From Burkholderiales bacterium (GTDB lineage Bacteria; Pseudomonadota; Gammaproteobacteria; Burkholderiales; Burkholderiaceae_B): a DNA stretch of 64,000 bases. Every line of letters starts with the position of its first letter. Within the stretch, counting starts at the first letter, position 1. Below, piece by piece: positions 8,010-16,479 of this stretch. A model generated the notes under the pieces. That model did no database searches, was not told the origin of the DNA, and was given only the letters and a program-made list of their open reading frames with translations. Location of the stretch: positions 62,001 through 126,000 of the forward strand of contig JAJTEM010000003.1 in assembly GCA_021299735.1 (NCBI GenBank). The letters run 5' to 3'. The position numbers were made by a program, and so were the translations under genes.

Positions 8010-8477
8010 ATGACTTTTGATATCAATAAAGCAATACAGAAACTCAGTAGCATCGCCAATACCTCGTCACAAGGCAAATGCGCACTGCATGTGCGCCTGG
8101 CTCTGGACGCAGGCGGCATTGAAGTGAGGCCCACCATTGGGCAAGCCAGGCTTTATGACCCAGTATTGTCAAGCTATGGATTCAAACGAAGCCGATATAG
8201 CAAAGGGGTGCTGATTGATTCCTCAAACTGCACGAAGTATTCGCCAGAAGCTGGTGATATTGCGGTCATCCCAAATGTTGCTGGAAGCCGACCGGAAGGA
8301 CACATCGCAATGTTCACCGGGAAAGAATGGATTTCAGATTTCAAACAGCGCGATATGTGGGGTGGTCCGATATACAGAAAAGCCGACCCCGATGTAGCCA
8401 TTTATCGTTTTCCGAGGTTAGACAATGAAACTATCAAAGAATTTCTTAGCTTTAATCGGACTGCTGTCCACTATTAG
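8010..8477 (+). CDS. Papain-fold (NlpC/P60- or CHAP-like) peptidoglycan amidase, probable toxin
   Basis: From ATG 8010 the protein has 155 residues. A Cys in GKCALHVRLAL (Cys24) and a His in GHIAMFTG (His98), followed by WISDFKQRDMWGG, have the order and spacing of the Cys-His pair of papain-like cell-wall amidases, including type VI secretion (Tae-type) effectors. There is no signal peptide. The earlier ATG at 7968 lies inside the shared upstream element and is unlikely to be used. The gene overlaps its partner by 53 bp. An injected amidase toxin is inferred from family and the paired DUF3828 gene; an ordinary cell-wall enzyme is less likely. Confidence 0.72.
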   Translation: MTFDINKAIQKLSSIANTSSQGKCALHVRLALDAGGIEVRPTIGQARLYDPVLSSYGFKRSRYSKGVLIDSSNCTKYSPEAGDIAVIPNVAGSRPEGHIAMFTGKEWISDFKQRDMWGGPIYRKADPDVAIYRFPRLDNETIKEFLSFNRTAVHY

Positions 8478-8910
8478 CATAGCCCTTGGTTTGTGGATTT
8501 CAAATGAAAACGCAAACCCCAGCGCCATTGATTTTGTTCAACGTACGTATGCTGGCCTGTATCACGACAATTCAAATTCATCTTCACTGGACAAAGCTGA
8601 TGAAATTTTCTCATCACCGCTTCTTGATTTGATTAGAAAGGAGCAGCAACAACAAATTGAATCGGGAGAAATCGGGAAACTTTCGGCAGATCCCTTGTGC
8701 AATTGTCAGGACCCCACATCTGTTCAAATTGTTGAAATTACATCTGAAGTTGCAAAGCAAGATCATGCAACGGTTCTTGTTACTCTCTCGGTTTCTGGAA
8801 TAACAGAAAAGCTACGCCTCGATCTGGTTTACGAGGCTGAACGCTGGAAAATTGATGATGTGGTCAGCAACCAAATTCCGAGTTTGCATAAAAGTCTGAT
8901 TGAAAACTAA
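8425..8910 (+). CDS. DUF3828-like exported protein, probable immunity to the amidase
   Basis: A 161-residue protein with an N-terminal signal or anchor (LSKNFLALIGLLSTISIALGL) and a body resembling DUF3828: AIDFVQRTYAGLY near the start, a central NCQD, and WKIDDVVSN near the end. DUF3828 proteins are often found beside amidase effectors and are thought to block them in the periplasm. The start lies 53 bp inside the amidase gene in another frame, an arrangement that ties their synthesis together. The immunity role is inferred from domain, export and pairing. Confidence 0.7.
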   Translation: MKLSKNFLALIGLLSTISIALGLWISNENANPSAIDFVQRTYAGLYHDNSNSSSLDKADEIFSSPLLDLIRKEQQQQIESGEIGKLSADPLCNCQDPTSVQIVEITSEVAKQDHATVLVTLSVSGITEKLRLDLVYEAERWKIDDVVSNQIPSLHKSLIEN

Positions 8911-8939
8911 CGTCGGCAAGCGTGGCTTTGTGAGGATGC

Positions 8940-9059
8940 AAACTGGCTTTGCTCAGTCTGCCGATTCAAGATCAAGTCGCCCAGTTTGATTCGCAGCGAA
9001 GGGCGACCGCAAGGTCGATGCGAAGACGCTCTTGCGTTTCGCATGCCCTGAGCCAGTTT
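8940..9059. other. Structured intergenic element (multi-hairpin)
   Basis: The 236-bp gap between the DUF3828 gene and dnaB contains nested inverted repeats. An outer stem pairs 8940-8956 with 9048-9059 (AAACTGG..CTCAG with CTGAGCCAGTTT, 3-nt bulge). Inside are TCGCCC/GGGCGA (8977-8982 with 9001-9006), a CGACC-GCAA-GGTCG hairpin (9004-9017, competing with the previous stem by 3 bp) and ATGCGAA/TTCGCAT (9018-9024 with 9038-9044). No coding frame is convincing. It could be a small RNA, a repeat-derived element or a remnant. Confidence 0.4.
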
Positions 9060-9146
9060 CAAACAAGGGAATTCGACTTGATTAAGGCAGCACGAGCAAT
9101 GCAATTTGCAGCCGTAGAAAAGCCTGTTGAGCACAAGCAACCCCGC

Positions 9147-10532
9147 TCACTCTCCTTCCGGCTGCATCCCCGCGTAGTTCTCGAACTTGGTGTACATACC
9201 CAAGAAAGTAACCCGCACGGTACCAATGGGGCCGTTACGCTGCTTGCCGATAATAATTTCGGCGGTGCCTTTGTCGGGCGAATCGGGGTTGTAAACTTCG
9301 TCGCGGTAAATAAACAAAATAACGTCCGCATCCTGCTCAATCGCGCCTGATTCTCGCAGGTCACTCATCACAGGGCGTTTGTTCGGCCGCTGTTCAAGCG
9401 AACGGTTCAACTGAGAAAGTGCAATCACCGGGCAGTTCAGTTCTTTGGCCAGGCCCTTCAATGAACGTGAAATTTCTGAAATTTCAGTGGCTCGGTTTTC
9501 ACCGGGAGAAGATGAACCCATCAACTGCAAGTAGTCGATAATCACCAAGCCAAGTTGGCCACACTGGCGCGCCAGGCGGCGGCAACGGGCACGCACTTCC
9601 ATCGACGACAAAGCGGGTGTTTCGTCAATAAACAACTGGGCATTCTGCATTTTTTCCACAGCGTAAGTTAGCCGCGGCCAGTCTTCGTCGGTCAATCGAC
9701 CGGTTCTTAAACGGTGTTGGTCCAAACGCCCAACCGAACCCAGCAAACGCATGGCCAACTGCGTGGCGCCCATTTCCATTGAGAACACAGCCACTGCATG
9801 GCCCTCTTCCACTGCCACGTGTTCGCCAATGTTCAGGCTGAAAGCTGTCTTGCCCATTGAGGGTCTTCCAGCCACAATAATCAAATCGCCGGGCTGCAAG
9901 CCCGATGTTTTACCATCGAGGTCTACGAAACCGGTTGAAATACCGGTGATGTCGCTGGTGCTGTCGCGGTGGTAAAGCTCGTCGATACGCTCTACCACTT
10001 TGCTAAGCACAGGTTGCAAATCCTGAAAACCGCCAGCGCCACGCGCACCGTCTTCTGCAATTTTGAAAATCTTGCTTTCAGCTTCGTCAAGAATGGTTTT
10101 GGTGTCTTTTCCCTGCGGGTTCAATGCAGTGGTGGCAATGTCGTCGCTAATAGTTATCAGCCGGCGAAGCACCGCGCGGTCGCGCACAATTTCGGCGTAG
10201 CGGCGAATGTTGGCTGCCGATGGCGTGTTGGTGGCCAGGGTGTTCAGGTAGGCCAAACCGCCCACGTCCTCGGCCTTGCCTGAGGACTGAAGCGATTCAT
10301 ACACGGTAATCACATCAGCAGGCTTTGAGTTGTCAATCAGCTTGGCAATGTGCTCAAAAATAACCCGGTGGTCGTAGCGATAAAAATCTTCGGCGCGAAT
10401 TACATCGCCAATTCTGTCCCAGGCTTGATTATCAAGCAGCAAACCGCCAACCACCGATTGCTCGGATTCAAGCGAGTGCGGCGGTACGCGCAGGCCCGTC
10501 ATTTCTTGTTCTGTAAGTCGATTCTCGGACAT
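9147..10532 (-). CDS. dnaB: Replicative DNA helicase DnaB
   Basis: Unwinds DNA as a hexamer at the replication fork. It has the N-terminal primase-interacting domain (VPPHSLESEQSVVGG), a linker, and a RecA-like domain with Walker A GRPSMGKT near residue 221, IIDYLQLM as Walker B and SQLNRSLEQR downstream. The ATG at 10532 gives 461 residues, normal for the family; an in-frame GTG at 10556 would start inside the preceding terminator. It follows rplI in the same direction, a common order in Burkholderiales, separated by a terminator. It marks the edge between the accessory island and core chromosome. Confidence 0.97.
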   Translation of the reverse strand: MSENRLTEQEMTGLRVPPHSLESEQSVVGGLLLDNQAWDRIGDVIRAEDFYRYDHRVIFEHIAKLIDNSKPADVITVYESLQSSGKAEDVGGLAYLNTLATNTPSAANIRRYAEIVRDRAVLRRLITISDDIATTALNPQGKDTKTILDEAESKIFKIAEDGARGAGGFQDLQPVLSKVVERIDELYHRDSTSDITGISTGFVDLDGKTSGLQPGDLIIVAGRPSMGKTAFSLNIGEHVAVEEGHAVAVFSMEMGATQLAMRLLGSVGRLDQHRLRTGRLTDEDWPRLTYAVEKMQNAQLFIDETPALSSMEVRARCRRLARQCGQLGLVIIDYLQLMGSSSPGENRATEISEISRSLKGLAKELNCPVIALSQLNRSLEQRPNKRPVMSDLRESGAIEQDADVILFIYRDEVYNPDSPDKGTAEIIIGKQRNGPIGTVRVTFLGMYTKFENYAGMQPEGE

Positions 10533-10545
10533 AGTTTCGCAATAG

Positions 10546-10574
10546 AAAAAGGCCACCCTGAGGTGACCTTTTTT
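10546..10574 (-). terminator. Terminator between rplI and dnaB
   Basis: Read on the minus strand, GGTCACC and GGTGGCC form a 7-bp stem (one G-U pair) round a short loop, with six A before and a run of T after. It should end or attenuate the ribosomal protein operon before dnaB. Confidence 0.7.
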
Positions 10575-10666
10575 GTTGGTTCAGGCAGACCAAAAAGTAT
10601 AACCGAATGTCGCTTATGCCTTTGGCCTAAATACCCGTTGAACCGGTTTGGCTTATGTTGCCTTAA

Positions 10667-11119
10667 TCAGGCTGCTTCGCCAGCCACTACAACTTTCACA
10701 TCTACAACCACGTCGGGGTGCAGGGCAACAGTTACAGTGTGCTCGCCAGCAATTTTCAGCGCGCCGTTGGGCATGCGTACTTGTGCTTTTTCAACCTTCA
10801 GGCCAGAGGCGTTCAAGGCAGCAGCGATGTCGTGGTTGGTTACGGAACCAAACAAACGACCATCCACAGCGGCTTTCTCGCTCAGCTGTACAATTGTAGC
10901 TGCCAACTTGGCACCCAGGGCTTGCGCAGCGGCCAGCTTTTCAGCGGCAGCTTTTTCCAGTTCGGCGCGGCGTGCCTGAAACTCAGCGATTGCTGCTTCA
11001 GTGGCGCGCTTGGCTTTGCCGTAAGGAATCAAGAAGTTACGTGCGTAGCCGTCTTTTACACGAACCACGTCACCCAGTTGACCCAGGTTGGGCATTTTCT
11101 CAAGAAGAATTACTTGCAT
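10667..11119 (-). CDS. rplI: 50S ribosomal protein L9
   Basis: 150 residues with the L9 N-terminal signature ([17 protein letters not shown], then [16 protein letters not shown]), a long central helix rich in Ala and Lys ([16 protein letters not shown]), and a C-terminal domain with [12 protein letters not shown]9 binds 23S rRNA near the base of the L1 stalk. It lies 18 bp after rpsR in the S6 operon, with GGAGA before the ATG. Confidence 0.98.
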   Translation of the reverse strand: MQVILLEKMPNLGQLGDVVRVKDGYARNFLIPYGKAKRATEAAIAEFQARRAELEKAAAEKLAAAQALGAKLAATIVQLSEKAAVDGRLFGSVTNHDIAAALNASGLKVEKAQVRMPNGALKIAGEHTVTVALHPDVVVDVKVVVAGEAA

Positions 11120-11137
11120 GGTGTTCTCCCGTACTGC

Positions 11138-11407
11138 TTAGTGGTTGTCGGTGTAAGGCAGCAAAGCCAGGAAACGTGCGCGCTTGATCGCTGTGTCCAG
11201 CTGGCGCTGATAGTTCGCCTTGGTACCAGTGATGCGAGCGGGCATGATCTTGCCGTTTTCGCTGATGAAATCCTTGAGCGTGTCGATGTCTTTGTAATCG
11301 ATCTGCTCTACCTTGCCCACTGTGAAGCGGCAAAACTTCTTGCGCTTGAACAAGGGGTTCTGTTGTGGACGACGTCCCTTGCGATCATTTTTACGACCAA
11401 AAGCCAT
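11138..11407 (-). CDS. rpsR: 30S ribosomal protein S18
   Basis: The ATG at 11407 ([13 protein letters not shown]) follows a GGAG and gives 89 residues; the TTG at 11419 is the Shine-Dalgarno region. The core [17 protein letters not shown] and [13 protein letters not shown] is characteristic. S18 binds S6 on the 30S platform, and the S6:S18 pair can repress its own operon through a leader hairpin like the one seen at 12249-12275. Confidence 0.98.
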   Translation of the reverse strand: MAFGRKNDRKGRRPQQNPLFKRKKFCRFTVGKVEQIDYKDIDTLKDFISENGKIMPARITGTKANYQRQLDTAIKRARFLALLPYTDNH

Positions 11408-11432
11408 AATATTCTCCAACTATTTCAAGCCT

Positions 11433-11783
11433 TCAACATTCGCGCACTGCGCAAACATGGAATCGAAGACTTTTTGATTTGTGCGAACGAAGCGCTATAA
11501 ATCCAGACCAGTTTTTCAGGCTTCCCACTTCAAGGCCGTTGATTTGGTTGGCTGCAACCCCCAGCGCCAAGGCTGGAACTGTGCACTTAACCATTCTCAG
11601 CTTGCTGGCTTCAAGTTGTTCACTTTCGTGTTCAAGCTCGAATTCGCAAATGGGTAAACCTGCCGGGGTGTATCGCAATATTGATTTCGCAACCAATGTG
11701 GCGGTGAGGGTGAACTGGTTAATACCAGCTTTACCTTCTTCCCCAAGCTTGTTTGAATTTTCCGCTGCTTCCTCCTGATTCAT
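11433..11783 (-). CDS. priB: Primosomal replication protein N (PriB)
   Basis: A single OB-fold protein that bridges PriA and DnaT/DnaC at replication restart. The family core is clear: FTLTATLVAKSILRYTPAGL, EFELEHESEQ, and a C-terminal FIALRSHKSKSLRFHV. From ATG 11783 the protein has 116 residues, with an acidic N-terminal extension of about 20 residues compared with the usual ~100-residue PriB, so a later start is possible. It sits between rpsF and rpsR as in many proteobacteria and is cotranscribed with them. Confidence 0.93.
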   Translation of the reverse strand: MNQEEAAENSNKLGEEGKAGINQFTLTATLVAKSILRYTPAGLPICEFELEHESEQLEASKLRMVKCTVPALALGVAANQINGLEVGSLKNWSGFIALRSHKSKSLRFHVCAVREC

Positions 11784-11809
11784 TGATTCAGTGTTGTACA
11801 AGGACGAAA

Positions 11810-12214
11810 TTACTCGTCGTCGCCTTCGTCTGAATCGGAACTGTCGTCGTGTGAAGATGCAGTAGCAGAAGCGGCCTTGCGCTCTTGCTCACGCTGAACT
11901 TCCTTCATCATTGGAGAAGGTGCTGTTTCAGCTTTTTTCATCTTCACGGTCAGGTGACGCAGTACGGCGTCGTTGAATTTGAACGCAGTTTCCAGTTCTT
12001 CCAGAACTTCCTGGCTGCATTCAATGTTCAACAACACATAGTGTGCTTTGGCCAGTTTCTGGATTGGGTAGGCCAATTGGCGGCGACCCCAGTCTTCGTG
12101 GCGGTGTACTTTACCGCCGTTGGCTTCGATGATTCCACGATACTTCTCAACCATGGCAGGCACTTGCTCGCTTTGGTCGGGATGCACGATGAAAGCAATT
12201 TCATAGTGACGCAT
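11810..12214 (-). CDS. rpsF: 30S ribosomal protein S6
   Basis: 134 residues. The body starts [19 protein letters not shown] and holds the [18 protein letters not shown] segment of S6. The C-terminus is an acidic, Ser/Asp/Glu-rich tail ([10 protein letters not shown]), typical of S6 in bacteria where the tail may be modified by glutamate addition (RimK). GGAG precedes the ATG. It is the first gene of the rpsF-priB-rpsR-rplI operon, behind the promoter at 12288-12316. Confidence 0.98.
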   Translation of the reverse strand: MRHYEIAFIVHPDQSEQVPAMVEKYRGIIEANGGKVHRHEDWGRRQLAYPIQKLAKAHYVLLNIECSQEVLEELETAFKFNDAVLRHLTVKMKKAETAPSPMMKEVQREQERKAASATASSHDDSSDSDEGDDE

Positions 12215-12248
12215 TATTAACTCCTATGGATTTTCCACAATTGGAAAA

Positions 12249-12275
12249 GCCGCCTAACCCCCGTGGTTTGGCAGC
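12249..12275 (-). promoter_or_regulatory. Candidate S6:S18 leader hairpin
   Basis: In the leader of rpsF, GCTGCC and GGCGGC pair to form the base of a hairpin whose upper part is AACC/GGTT with an ACGGG loop. Its position just upstream of rpsF, G-rich tip and two-part stem fit the known S6:S18-binding leader found in many bacteria. The exact match to that motif's consensus was not verified. Confidence 0.5.
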
Positions 12276-12287
12276 AGGTAACCCGAA

Positions 12288-12316
12288 ATTATAGTGGGTT
12301 TTCAGAAAACAGGCAA
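12288..12316 (-). promoter_or_regulatory. Sigma70 promoter of the rpsF operon
   Basis: On the minus strand, TTGCCT (12316-12311) and a perfect TATAAT (12293-12288) are separated by exactly 17 bp. It lies about 75 bp before the rpsF start, with the leader hairpin in between. Confidence 0.75.
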
Positions 12317-12352
12317 CGGCGCAAGGCCGTTCCTTGTCAAAAACTGATCAAA

Positions 12353-14044
12353 TCAGGCAGTTTGGTCTTGCAAGCGCTTCTTTTCCATGTCGCGAAGCTC
12401 GCGGCGCAGCACCTTGCCCACGGGGCTTTTTGGCAACTCCTTCACAAATTCAACATGGCGCGGAATTTTGTAAGCAGTCATGTGCTTACGGCAATGCTCA
12501 ATGACCTGCTCGGCGGTTAAATCCGGGTCTTTTTTAACAACAAACAGCTTCACAGCCTCCCCAGTTTTGGCATCAGGCACGCCCACAGCAGCCGCTTCGA
12601 AAATACCATTCAGCAAGGTGGCCACGGCCTCAATTTCTTTGGGGTACACATTAAATCCCGACACCAGAATCATGTCCTTCTTGCGGTCAGTAATGTAGAA
12701 GTAGCCGTTTTCGTCCATGTAGGCGATGTCGCCTGTTTTCAACCAGCCGTCTTGGGTCAGAATTTCGGCAGTTTCACGTGGCTTGTTCCAGTAGCCGCGC
12801 ATCACCTGCGGGCCTTTTACGCACAATTCACCCTCTTGCCCCACTGGCAATTCATTGAAGTCGTCGTCGCGAATGGTTACTTCCGTTGAAGGCACAGGCA
12901 GGCCAATGGAGCCGTTGTACTCTTCATGCAAGGGGTTAATACACACGGCAGGCGAGGCTTCGGTTAAACCGTAGGCTTCGGAAAGCCTTGTGCCGGTTAC
13001 TTTTTTCCAGCGCTCCGCCACGGCAGGCTCAATGGCTGCACCACCGCCCAGTACCAGCTTTACATGAGAAAAATCAACTTGCTCAAACCCCGGGGTATTC
13101 AACAAACCATTGAACAGCGTGTTCACACCGGTAAGCGCAGTGAAAGGCACAGCAGCCAGCGTTTTTACAAAAGCCTGCATGTTGCGTGGATCGGTAATCA
13201 ACAGGCAGTGCCCGCCCACCTTGATGAACACCAGAATATTCGCTGTAAGGCAGAAGATGTGGTACATCGGCAGCGCGGTAATCGCAATTTCTTTGCCTTC
13301 TTCAATGTCCTGGTTCAGCCAGGCTGAGGCCTGCTGCAGATTGGCCACAATATTGCCATGGGTCAGCATGGCACCCTTGGCCACGCCTGTGGTGCCGCCT
13401 GTGTATTGCAAAAAGGCAAGGTCGTCGTGCGTAATATTGACTTTGCGAAGCTCGTTGTTGCGGCCCTGCGCCAGCGCCTTTTTGAAGGTAATGGCCCCTG
13501 CAATATTGAATGCGGGCACCAACTTCTTCACATAACGCACCACAAAATTCAAAAGAATGCATTTGAAAAAACCGTGCATTTCGCCCATCGAGGCCAGCAC
13601 AATGTGCTCTACCGGGGTGTTTTTAATTACTTTTTCCAGGGTATGGGCCACGTTCTCGAACACCACAATTACCTTGGCACCAGAATCGCGCAATTGATAT
13701 TCAAGCTCGGTGGGGGTGTACAACGGGTTCACATTCACTGCCACGAAACCAGCGCGAATGGCGCCCATCATGGCCACTGGGTATTGCAACAGGTTGGGCA
13801 TCATGAAGGCAACGCGGTCGCCTTTTTTCATGCCGGGCAAGCTTTGCAAGTAAGCGCCGAAGTCGCGGGTAAGGGAGTCCAGGCGTTCATAGGTAAGGCC
13901 AGTGCCCATGTTGCTGAATGCGGTTTTGTCAGCGAATTTGCGGCTGGCGTCCTCGAAAATATCCCGGATAGAAGGATACTGAGCCAAATCAACCGATGCG
14001 GGTACGCCCGGTGGGTAGCTGGGAATCCAGGCTTTTTCTGTCAC
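12353..14044 (-). CDS. fadD: Long-chain fatty acid-CoA ligase FadD
   Basis: Activates long-chain fatty acids to acyl-CoA with ATP, for beta-oxidation or lipid synthesis. It has the AMP-binding motif YTGGTTGVAKGA near residue 212, the AYGLTEASP segment, and the C-terminal GWLKTGDIAYMDENGYFYITDRKKD block near 434-462, with a late Lys in PKSPVGKVLRREL. 563 residues is normal. The start is GTG, six bases after AAGGAG. A weak hairpin (AACGGC/GCCGTT) follows the stop at about 12313-12332. Confidence 0.95.
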   Translation of the reverse strand: MTEKAWIPSYPPGVPASVDLAQYPSIRDIFEDASRKFADKTAFSNMGTGLTYERLDSLTRDFGAYLQSLPGMKKGDRVAFMMPNLLQYPVAMMGAIRAGFVAVNVNPLYTPTELEYQLRDSGAKVIVVFENVAHTLEKVIKNTPVEHIVLASMGEMHGFFKCILLNFVVRYVKKLVPAFNIAGAITFKKALAQGRNNELRKVNITHDDLAFLQYTGGTTGVAKGAMLTHGNIVANLQQASAWLNQDIEEGKEIAITALPMYHIFCLTANILVFIKVGGHCLLITDPRNMQAFVKTLAAVPFTALTGVNTLFNGLLNTPGFEQVDFSHVKLVLGGGAAIEPAVAERWKKVTGTRLSEAYGLTEASPAVCINPLHEEYNGSIGLPVPSTEVTIRDDDFNELPVGQEGELCVKGPQVMRGYWNKPRETAEILTQDGWLKTGDIAYMDENGYFYITDRKKDMILVSGFNVYPKEIEAVATLLNGIFEAAAVGVPDAKTGEAVKLFVVKKDPDLTAEQVIEHCRKHMTAYKIPRHVEFVKELPKSPVGKVLRRELRDMEKKRLQDQTA

Positions 14045-14176
14045 AAATGTCTCCTTCTTGTAGGCACTGCTGTGCTTCGCAACTATTTTGTATTGATCGA
14101 AAACAATACCGGAATATCAAAGAGCATGGATTCTAATGCACTACGAATGCGATGTGTACCTGCCCTGAAGTCTCGT

Positions 14177-14884
14177 TCAAGGAAATTTAGACAAGGTTCC
14201 TTGTCGAATCCCTTCCAGAATGGACATTTCGCGCTCTTGAATCAGCTGAAAGAACAGGGTTGGCTTTTCGAGCGAGGCAAACGCATCGAGGCCCTCGCTC
14301 AAAAAATTGTGGAAATCCTCTAAATTTGCCTTTTGCGCTGCACCACGCGTCATCTTCATCAAAGGGCGTAAAAAAGGCAGGCGCATTAATTTCCGCAAGG
14401 ATTCACCCACTTCACGCACCAAGAAAATTTGCTGCTCCCGAAGATCAAATTGCCCTTGTTTTCTGAAGGCTTCAATGTAGGATTTTTCTTTAAGTAAAGC
14501 ATCAGAATAAAACTCTTTGTCATTGATAAATAGAGTAATTTCATCATCAAGCAGCTCAGCCAAGTAGTCCATGTAAATTACTTTTCTGACTGTTTCAACA
14601 GCACCGCCAGGCAGCAACTTTTCAAGTTTGGGCAGTACCCGTTCCGCCTGGTGGTCGCGGGTGCTGACATCGTGCGTGCAATACAGCTGATCCAGAAAAA
14701 AACGGCTCGCCGCCTGCATTCCCTTATCTTTGAGTAAATCCTGATAAGTATTTTCCAATCTATTGTTTTGAAATACTTTTAAGTCTTTTTTCAAGCTTAA
14801 AAATTCGACTGAACGACCCTGCCCCTGTCGCAGTGCGGTGATGGCTTTCTGTAATTCCAAGGGTGAGCTGTGAATATCGATCAT
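14177..14884 (-). CDS. Conserved hypothetical helical protein
   Basis: A 235-residue soluble, predicted all-helical protein with no signal peptide. Segments such as SRFFLDQLYCTHDVSTRDHQ and ALLKEKSYIEAFRK look conserved, but I do not recognise a family. It lies between fadD and the divergent aldehyde dehydrogenase gene, with 128 bp to the latter that may hold promoters for both. Protein-like composition over its full length supports it as a real gene; function unknown. Confidence 0.75.
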   Translation of the reverse strand: MIDIHSSPLELQKAITALRQGQGRSVEFLSLKKDLKVFQNNRLENTYQDLLKDKGMQAASRFFLDQLYCTHDVSTRDHQAERVLPKLEKLLPGGAVETVRKVIYMDYLAELLDDEITLFINDKEFYSDALLKEKSYIEAFRKQGQFDLREQQIFLVREVGESLRKLMRLPFLRPLMKMTRGAAQKANLEDFHNFLSEGLDAFASLEKPTLFFQLIQEREMSILEGIRQGTLSKFP

Positions 14885-14972
14885 AGCGATTCAATTGCAG
14901 TTGAATGGTGAAGCTCCACATCGTTTGCTGCACAGCAGCACGAATCAGACATGGAAAATAGTCAAAATTTAT

Positions 14973-14994
14973 GTTTACATTCGTTAATGTTAAA
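14973..14994. promoter_or_regulatory. Possible operator upstream of the aldehyde dehydrogenase
   Basis: An imperfect palindrome, TTTACATT and AATGTTAAA around a CGTT centre, lies 19 bp before the dehydrogenase start and in the divergent gap. It has the size of a TetR/LysR-type site. No second copy is clear, so it is only a candidate. Confidence 0.25.
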
Positions 14995-15012
14995 CCGGAG
15001 AGTGAGACAACC

Positions 15013-16467
15013 ATGAATGCCCCATCCAAAGCCCACGGCCAAGAATTGACAGCAGCAGAACTAAAAGCAACTTTGGAGTCTTTGAAGCAAGCTTACCGCA
15101 TCAACCCCTACCCGGAATGGAACCAGCGCAAAGCCTGGTTAAAGGCGTTGAGCGAGATGATCCATGACAACAAACTGAGAATCGCGGAAGCAATTTCAGA
15201 AGATTTCGGACACCGTTCGAAAAATGACACCCTGCTGGCAGAGGTATTTCCTTCTCTGGAAGGTATTCGACACGCAATGAAACATGGCAAAAGCTGGATG
15301 AAGCCCAGAAACGAAGGCGCCAGCATTTGGTTTAAGCCAGCGAGCACATGCCTGATGCCACAACCATTGGGTGTGGTGGGTGTGATTGTGCCCTGGAACT
15401 ACCCCTTGTTTTTATCGATCGGCCCCATGATTGCCGCACTTGCGGCAGGCAACCGGGTATTCATAAAAATGAGCGAATATACACCCCGCTTCAGCGCCCT
15501 GCTCGACGAACTGTTGAGCAAAACCCTGGGCCGCGACGTGGTGCAGATCATCAACGGCGGGCCTGAAGTGGCGGCTGAATTTTCCCGCCTGCCATTCGAC
15601 CACCTTCTGTTTACCGGCTCAACACCCGTGGGCAAAATGGTGATGAAAGCGGCCAGTGAAAACCTGGTGCCAGTAACACTGGAACTGGGCGGCAAAAGTC
15701 CTGTGATTATTACCGCGCCTACTGTGGCCAACCCGGGTCGCTTCCAGAATGCGATTGCACGTACCTTGTCGGGCAAATCGATCAATGCCGGGCAAACCTG
15801 CATTGCCCCCGATTACCTGATGGTTCCGGAAGGCTGCGAGGAGCAGTTGATTTCGCATGCCAAAGCAATTATCGACCGCCGTTTCCCAGACGGTATTTTG
15901 TCTGACGACTTCACAGGCATTGTTTCCGACCGCCACGCCACCCGCCTGCAACGTTTAATTGACGAAGCTGCGGAACAAGGTGCGCGTGTGGTAACACTCA
16001 TGAAAACTGCCGATAGCCCAGGCCGCAAAATTCCGATGACCTTGGTATTCAATGCCAAGCCCGATTCAATGCTGATGCAGGAAGAAATTTTCGGCCCAGT
16101 GTTGCCGGTTATCACCTACAAACGCTTGGATGAAGCCCTTGATTACATCAATGACCGCCCCCGCCCACTGGCTTTGTATTTGTTCGACGATGAATCGAAA
16201 ACCCAGGAAATGGTGATGAAGCAAACAATTGCAGGTGGCGTTTGCCTGAACGAAACCCTGTTCCACATTGCGCAGGAAAACCTGCCATTCGGTGGCGTGG
16301 GCGATTCTGGCATGGGCCATTACCATGGCAAGTTTGGTTTTGACACCATGTCCAAGCTCAAGCCGATATTCAAACAAAGCCGTTTCCATGTCATGGAAAT
16401 GTTGTCACCACCCTATGACAACAAGCTGTTTGCTTTCATGACCAAACTACTAACCCGCAAGGTATAA
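15013..16467 (+). CDS. Coniferyl-type NAD(P)-dependent aldehyde dehydrogenase
   Basis: Oxidises an aldehyde to the acid. The Rossmann part has VPWNYPLFLSIGP, the cofactor-binding LLFTGSTPVGKMV, the Glu motif LELGGKSPVI and the catalytic Cys in NAGQTCIAPDY, followed by EEIFGPVLPVI. Length (484) and the PFGGVGDSGMGHYHGKFGF end resemble the coniferyl aldehyde dehydrogenase subgroup. ATG 15013 after GGAG is preferred to the ATG at 14971. In this setting, beside an alcohol-oxidising GMC protein, lipases and an acyl-CoA synthetase, a long-chain aliphatic aldehyde is a plausible substrate. Confidence 0.9.
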   Translation: MNAPSKAHGQELTAAELKATLESLKQAYRINPYPEWNQRKAWLKALSEMIHDNKLRIAEAISEDFGHRSKNDTLLAEVFPSLEGIRHAMKHGKSWMKPRNEGASIWFKPASTCLMPQPLGVVGVIVPWNYPLFLSIGPMIAALAAGNRVFIKMSEYTPRFSALLDELLSKTLGRDVVQIINGGPEVAAEFSRLPFDHLLFTGSTPVGKMVMKAASENLVPVTLELGGKSPVIITAPTVANPGRFQNAIARTLSGKSINAGQTCIAPDYLMVPEGCEEQLISHAKAIIDRRFPDGILSDDFTGIVSDRHATRLQRLIDEAAEQGARVVTLMKTADSPGRKIPMTLVFNAKPDSMLMQEEIFGPVLPVITYKRLDEALDYINDRPRPLALYLFDDESKTQEMVMKQTIAGGVCLNETLFHIAQENLPFGGVGDSGMGHYHGKFGFDTMSKLKPIFKQSRFHVMEMLSPPYDNKLFAFMTKLLTRKV

Positions 16468-16479
16468 ACCAAGCATTTC

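Noticed and set aside
1..9146. Prophage or transposon as the source of the island
   Set aside because: No integrase, transposase, capsid, portal or clear attachment repeats are seen in the part of the island in view.
8949..9350. 133-codon + frame over the dnaB end
   Set aside because: Most of it is antisense to dnaB, whose identity is certain, and the rest is the structured element.
10350..11500. Long + strand frames opposite rplI and rpsR (209 and 260 codons)
   Set aside because: Antisense to unmistakable ribosomal protein genes; composition is the mirror of their codons.
12313..12332. Hairpin after fadD as a terminator
   Set aside because: The AACGGC/GCCGTT stem has no T-run on the fadD strand, so it is at best weak, and it overlaps the rpsF promoter region.
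13358..14323. 321-codon + frame opposite fadD
   Set aside because: His- and Gln-rich shadow of a certain AMP-binding enzyme; no recognisable domain.
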